A stretch of DNA of 8,139 nt from Clostridia bacterium (GTDB lineage Bacteria; Bacillota; Clostridia; Christensenellales; CALWSW01). This document shows positions 6,608 through 8,139 of this stretch, in pieces. The stretch is taken from positions 1 to 8,139 of the forward strand of contig JAHZEH010000076.1 in assembly GCA_019421925.1 (NCBI GenBank). Direction: 5' to 3'. The notes beneath the pieces are model-generated. The model saw only the letters and a program-made list of their open reading frames with translations, was not told where the DNA came from and ran no database searches. A program made the translations under genes and the position numbers. Numbering within the stretch: the first letter of the stretch is position 1; the number at the start of each line of letters is the position of its first letter.

Positions 6608-6682
6608 TGGCTCCCCAGGTAGGGTTTGAACCTACGACCCTCCGGTTAACAGCCGGATGCTCTACCGCTGAGCTACTGAGGA
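6608..6682 (-). tRNA. tRNA-Asn (anticodon GTT), CCA encoded
   Basis: Read on the - strand, the sequence folds as a full cloverleaf. The 7-bp acceptor stem TCCTCAG/CTGGGGA contains one U-G pair. The D arm contains AGCTCAGCGGTAGAGC. The anticodon stem TCCGG/CCGGA holds the loop CTGTTAA with anticodon GTT (6648-6650 on the + strand). The T arm carries GGTTCAAACCC. The discriminator base is G and the terminal CCA (6608-6610) is encoded. It has its own promoter and terminator and appears to be a single-gene unit. Confidence 0.96.
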
Positions 6683-6713
6683 ATATGGGCGGTCTCTAAA
6701 GACTACGCGAATT

Positions 6714-6742
6714 ATCTTACAGCATGACAGGCCGCTGTGCAA
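6714..6742 (-). promoter_or_regulatory. Candidate promoter of tRNA-Asn
   Basis: On the - strand, TTGCAC (6737-6742) and TAAGAT (6714-6719) are separated by 17 nt. The start would fall near 6707, about 25 bases before the mature tRNA. An overlapping GATAAT (6711-6716) is an alternative -10 with 20-nt spacing. Confidence 0.5.
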
Positions 6743-6856
6743 CTTTGAAATGGAGCAAAAAGAGAGTATTATTTTCAGAATAAGGCAAATTGCTCTTTTT
6801 TTGAGTGGTTTTTGGGGTGTTTCTTCACTTTTTGGCGGCAGAAGGGAGGAGCGCCA

Positions 6857-6885
6857 TTGCAAAATCCGGCGGCAGGCTCCATAAT
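6857..6885 (+). promoter_or_regulatory. Candidate promoter of the short-chain dehydrogenase gene
   Basis: TTGCAA (6857-6862) and CATAAT (6880-6885, 5 of 6 matches) are separated by exactly 17 nt. Transcription would begin near 6892, about 43 bases before the start codon. Around that point TATGCA occurs at 6891-6896 and again inside the 8-bp palindrome TATGCATA (6899-6906), which could be an operator. The AT-rich DNA upstream (6743-6856) holds a weak AAAAAGAG/CTCTTTTT hairpin (6757-6764 with 6793-6800) and no gene. Confidence 0.55.
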
Positions 6886-6934
6886 GGTTTTATGCAGGTA
6901 TGCATATCAATCATGTCACAGGAGGAATGAACCT

Positions 6935-7720
6935 ATGGATCTCGGTCTATCCAATAAAACCGTACTTGTCACCGGCGGCGCCAAGGGCATCGGCTCGGGC
7001 ATCAGCCGTGCTTTTGCCCTGGAGGACGCCAACGTTGTGGTCAATTTCCGCTCCGATCCCGCCCAGGCCGCCGCCTTCGCCGCTGAACTGGATACACTGG
7101 GTAAGGGCAAAATTATCACCGTCCAGGGGGATGTCAGCCGGGAGGCGGACGCTCACCGGGTCTTCTCCGAGGCTGCCGCCGCTTTCTCCCGGGTGGATGT
7201 GCTGGTCAATAACGCGGGGATGGTCCAGCTTGAAACCGTAGAGATCAAGGATATGACCCTGGAGTACTATGAGACGATGGTGCGCAACAATACCTCCAGC
7301 ATGTTCCTGATGTGCCGGGAGATGGTGCGCCATACCCTGGAGCGGGGCGGCCGCAGCCACATCATCAACGTGCTCTCCAAGGCCTCCCTCTCCTCTACCT
7401 CCCCCGGGCAGACCCACTATGTCACCTCCAAGGCCGGCAATATGGGCTTCACCAAGTCCCTGGCGGCCGAAGTGACCAAGTACAACATCCACGTCAACGG
7501 CATCATGCCCGGCTTTGTGCGCAACAACCACTTCGACAGGCTGGAGAGGGAGGACCCCGCCGCCTATGAGAAGGAGATGGAGACGGTGAAGCGCCGCTCC
7601 CCCATCGGCCGGATCGCTGAACCGATCGACATGGGCTATATGTGCGCGATGCTTGCCTCGGACAAGACCTCCTTTGCAGTGGGCGCCTGCATTGATCTGA
7701 CGGGCGGCCGCCTGCTGTAA
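6935..7720 (+). CDS. Short-chain dehydrogenase/reductase (SDR), FabG-like
   Basis: This is a 261-residue cytoplasmic NAD(P)H-dependent oxidoreductase of the classical SDR family. The Rossmann motif TGGAKGIG is at residues 13-20, NNAG at 92-95, and the catalytic set is Asn119, Ser148, Tyr162 and Lys166 (YVTSK). The SDR C-terminal pattern includes the PG motif at 192-193. Arg39 after the second strand suggests a preference for NADP(H). Length and motifs are those of 3-oxoacyl-ACP reductase-like enzymes, but the substrate cannot be told from sequence and no fatty-acid genes lie nearby. ATG 6935 was chosen: AGGAGG (6920-6925) lies 9 nt upstream and the Rossmann fold then begins at the normal position. 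The frame stays open upstream to 6812, but that part is not family-like. The gene appears to be monocistronic. Confidence 0.93.
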   Translation: MDLGLSNKTVLVTGGAKGIGSGISRAFALEDANVVVNFRSDPAQAAAFAAELDTLGKGKIITVQGDVSREADAHRVFSEAAAAFSRVDVLVNNAGMVQLETVEIKDMTLEYYETMVRNNTSSMFLMCREMVRHTLERGGRSHIINVLSKASLSSTSPGQTHYVTSKAGNMGFTKSLAAEVTKYNIHVNGIMPGFVRNNHFDRLEREDPAAYEKEMETVKRRSPIGRIAEPIDMGYMCAMLASDKTSFAVGACIDLTGGRLL

Positions 7721-7733
7721 GGCCAGTGCGAAA

Positions 7734-7785
7734 AAACAGCCCGCGGCCAAAGGGAGGGTTCTCCGCCTCTGGACACGGGCTGTTT
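7734..7785. terminator. Terminator between the SDR gene and the small membrane protein gene
   Basis: AAACAGCCCG (7734-7743) pairs perfectly with CGGGCTGTTT (7776-7785), and an imperfect inner stem lies between the arms. On the - strand the hairpin runs into six T's, so it fits termination of the small membrane protein gene best. On the + strand only three T's follow, but it lies 13 bases after the SDR stop and probably also ends that transcript. Confidence 0.75.
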
Positions 7786-7806
7786 CGCTGCGCCCCGAGC
7801 TTTCTC

Positions 7807-8010
7807 TCAGAACAGGGCGCGCATGAGCATGCCAAACCCCAAAAGGGCCAGGGGAATCCCCACGATCATGCCCACGATGGTGAAACACAGCGCAATTCCC
7901 ACGATCATCACCACGATCCCGATCAGGGCGCAGACCAGGCGGCCAGCCATGTTAAGCAGCCCGGTCAGCAGCCCCCATATCATCTGAAACGGCCACAAAA
8001 AACATCCCAT
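7807..8010 (-). CDS. Small integral membrane protein, 67 residues
   Basis: This is a very hydrophobic 67-residue protein that I cannot name. It begins with an aromatic, possibly amphipathic stretch (MGCFLWPFQMIW). Two closely spaced, Gly/Ile/Val-rich membrane segments follow, at about 25-43 and 46-63. Arg24 and Arg64 flank them. It looks like a two-helix hairpin in the cytoplasmic membrane. The start is supported by GAAGGA a few bases upstream and AAAGGAG farther up, on the - strand. A U-rich terminator follows. Convergent placement to the SDR gene gives no functional clue. The clean ribosome site, terminator and membrane-like composition argue that it is a real gene. Confidence 0.72.
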   Translation of the reverse strand: MGCFLWPFQMIWGLLTGLLNMAGRLVCALIGIVVMIVGIALCFTIVGMIVGIPLALLGFGMLMRALF

Positions 8011-8139
8011 CCGTTTCCTTCACTCCTTTCTCCGTACCGGGCGCAGGCGCGCCCGCCGGGTTTAAACTGTTCCGGTTATAGCCTGAGCAATGAAATCCGA
8101 ACCCGTCGAAACGGCCTGAATTGGCGTGCTTCTTCGTTC
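8011..8139. other. Upstream region of the small membrane protein gene, right edge
   Basis: On the - strand a -10-like TATAAC (8075-8080) lies about 65 bases before the start codon, without a clear -35. A GC-rich hairpin, GGGCGC/GCGCCC (8039-8044 with 8049-8054), sits in the predicted leader. I see no gene between here and the window edge. Confidence 0.35.

Noticed and set aside
5878..6622. Overlapping + strand open frames after the LysR gene
   Set aside because: One starts inside the LysR gene and another runs into the terminator and tRNA. The products are Arg/Pro-rich with no family resemblance and no good ribosome site.
6608..6682. tRNA-Asn as a mobile element attachment site
   Set aside because: No integrase and no repeated copy of the tRNA 3' end is visible in the window.
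6947..7888. 313-codon open frame on the - strand across the SDR gene
   Set aside because: It covers a gene with full SDR motifs, overlaps the terminator hairpin and the small membrane protein gene, and is His/Gly-rich noise.
1..8139. CRISPR array, insertion sequence or phage genes
   Set aside because: No regularly spaced repeats, transposase motifs, terminal inverted repeats or phage-like genes were seen on either strand.

Overview
The window looks like a piece of a high-GC anaerobic member of the Bacillota, most likely a gut-type clostridium (an Oscillospiraceae-like organism is my guess). This rests on strong GGAGG ribosome sites, Sec-type lipoprotein signals on exported flavoenzymes, a tRNA-Asn gene with an encoded CCA end, and two unlinked-type flavin reductases of the kind expanded in anaerobes that respire organic electron acceptors. 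The species assignment is inference.

Positions 1-5996 hold two regulator/reductase modules lying tail to tail. Module A (+ strand) is an exported FAD lipoprotein reductase (237-2126) followed by a MerR-family regulator (2267-3121). The reductase has a candidate MerR-type promoter with a 19-nt spacer and an internal dyad at 160-190. The regulator has its own ordinary promoter. Module B is a FMN-binding plus FAD lipoprotein reductase (3177-4976, - strand) divergent from a LysR-family regulator (5100-5996, + strand). A perfect 9-bp inverted repeat with a T-N11-A core (5061-5087) sits between them, centred about 66 bases upstream of the predicted reductase start. A strong hairpin (3135-3160) separates the modules.

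Both enzymes should work outside the membrane as lipoproteins that reduce small organic molecules with electrons from the membrane. Neither keeps the full set of fumarate reductase active-site residues, so their substrates are unknown. Reductase A has a C-terminal FMN-binding domain that stops just before the flavinylation motif. Reductase B has a complete one at its N terminus.

Positions 5997-6563 form an unexplained GC-rich stretch with hairpins and no convincing gene. Then come a bidirectional terminator (6564-6600), tRNA-Asn(GUU) on the - strand (6608-6682), a short-chain dehydrogenase/reductase (6935-7720, +) with a recognisable promoter, a terminator hairpin (7734-7785), and a 67-residue membrane protein on the - strand (7807-8010).
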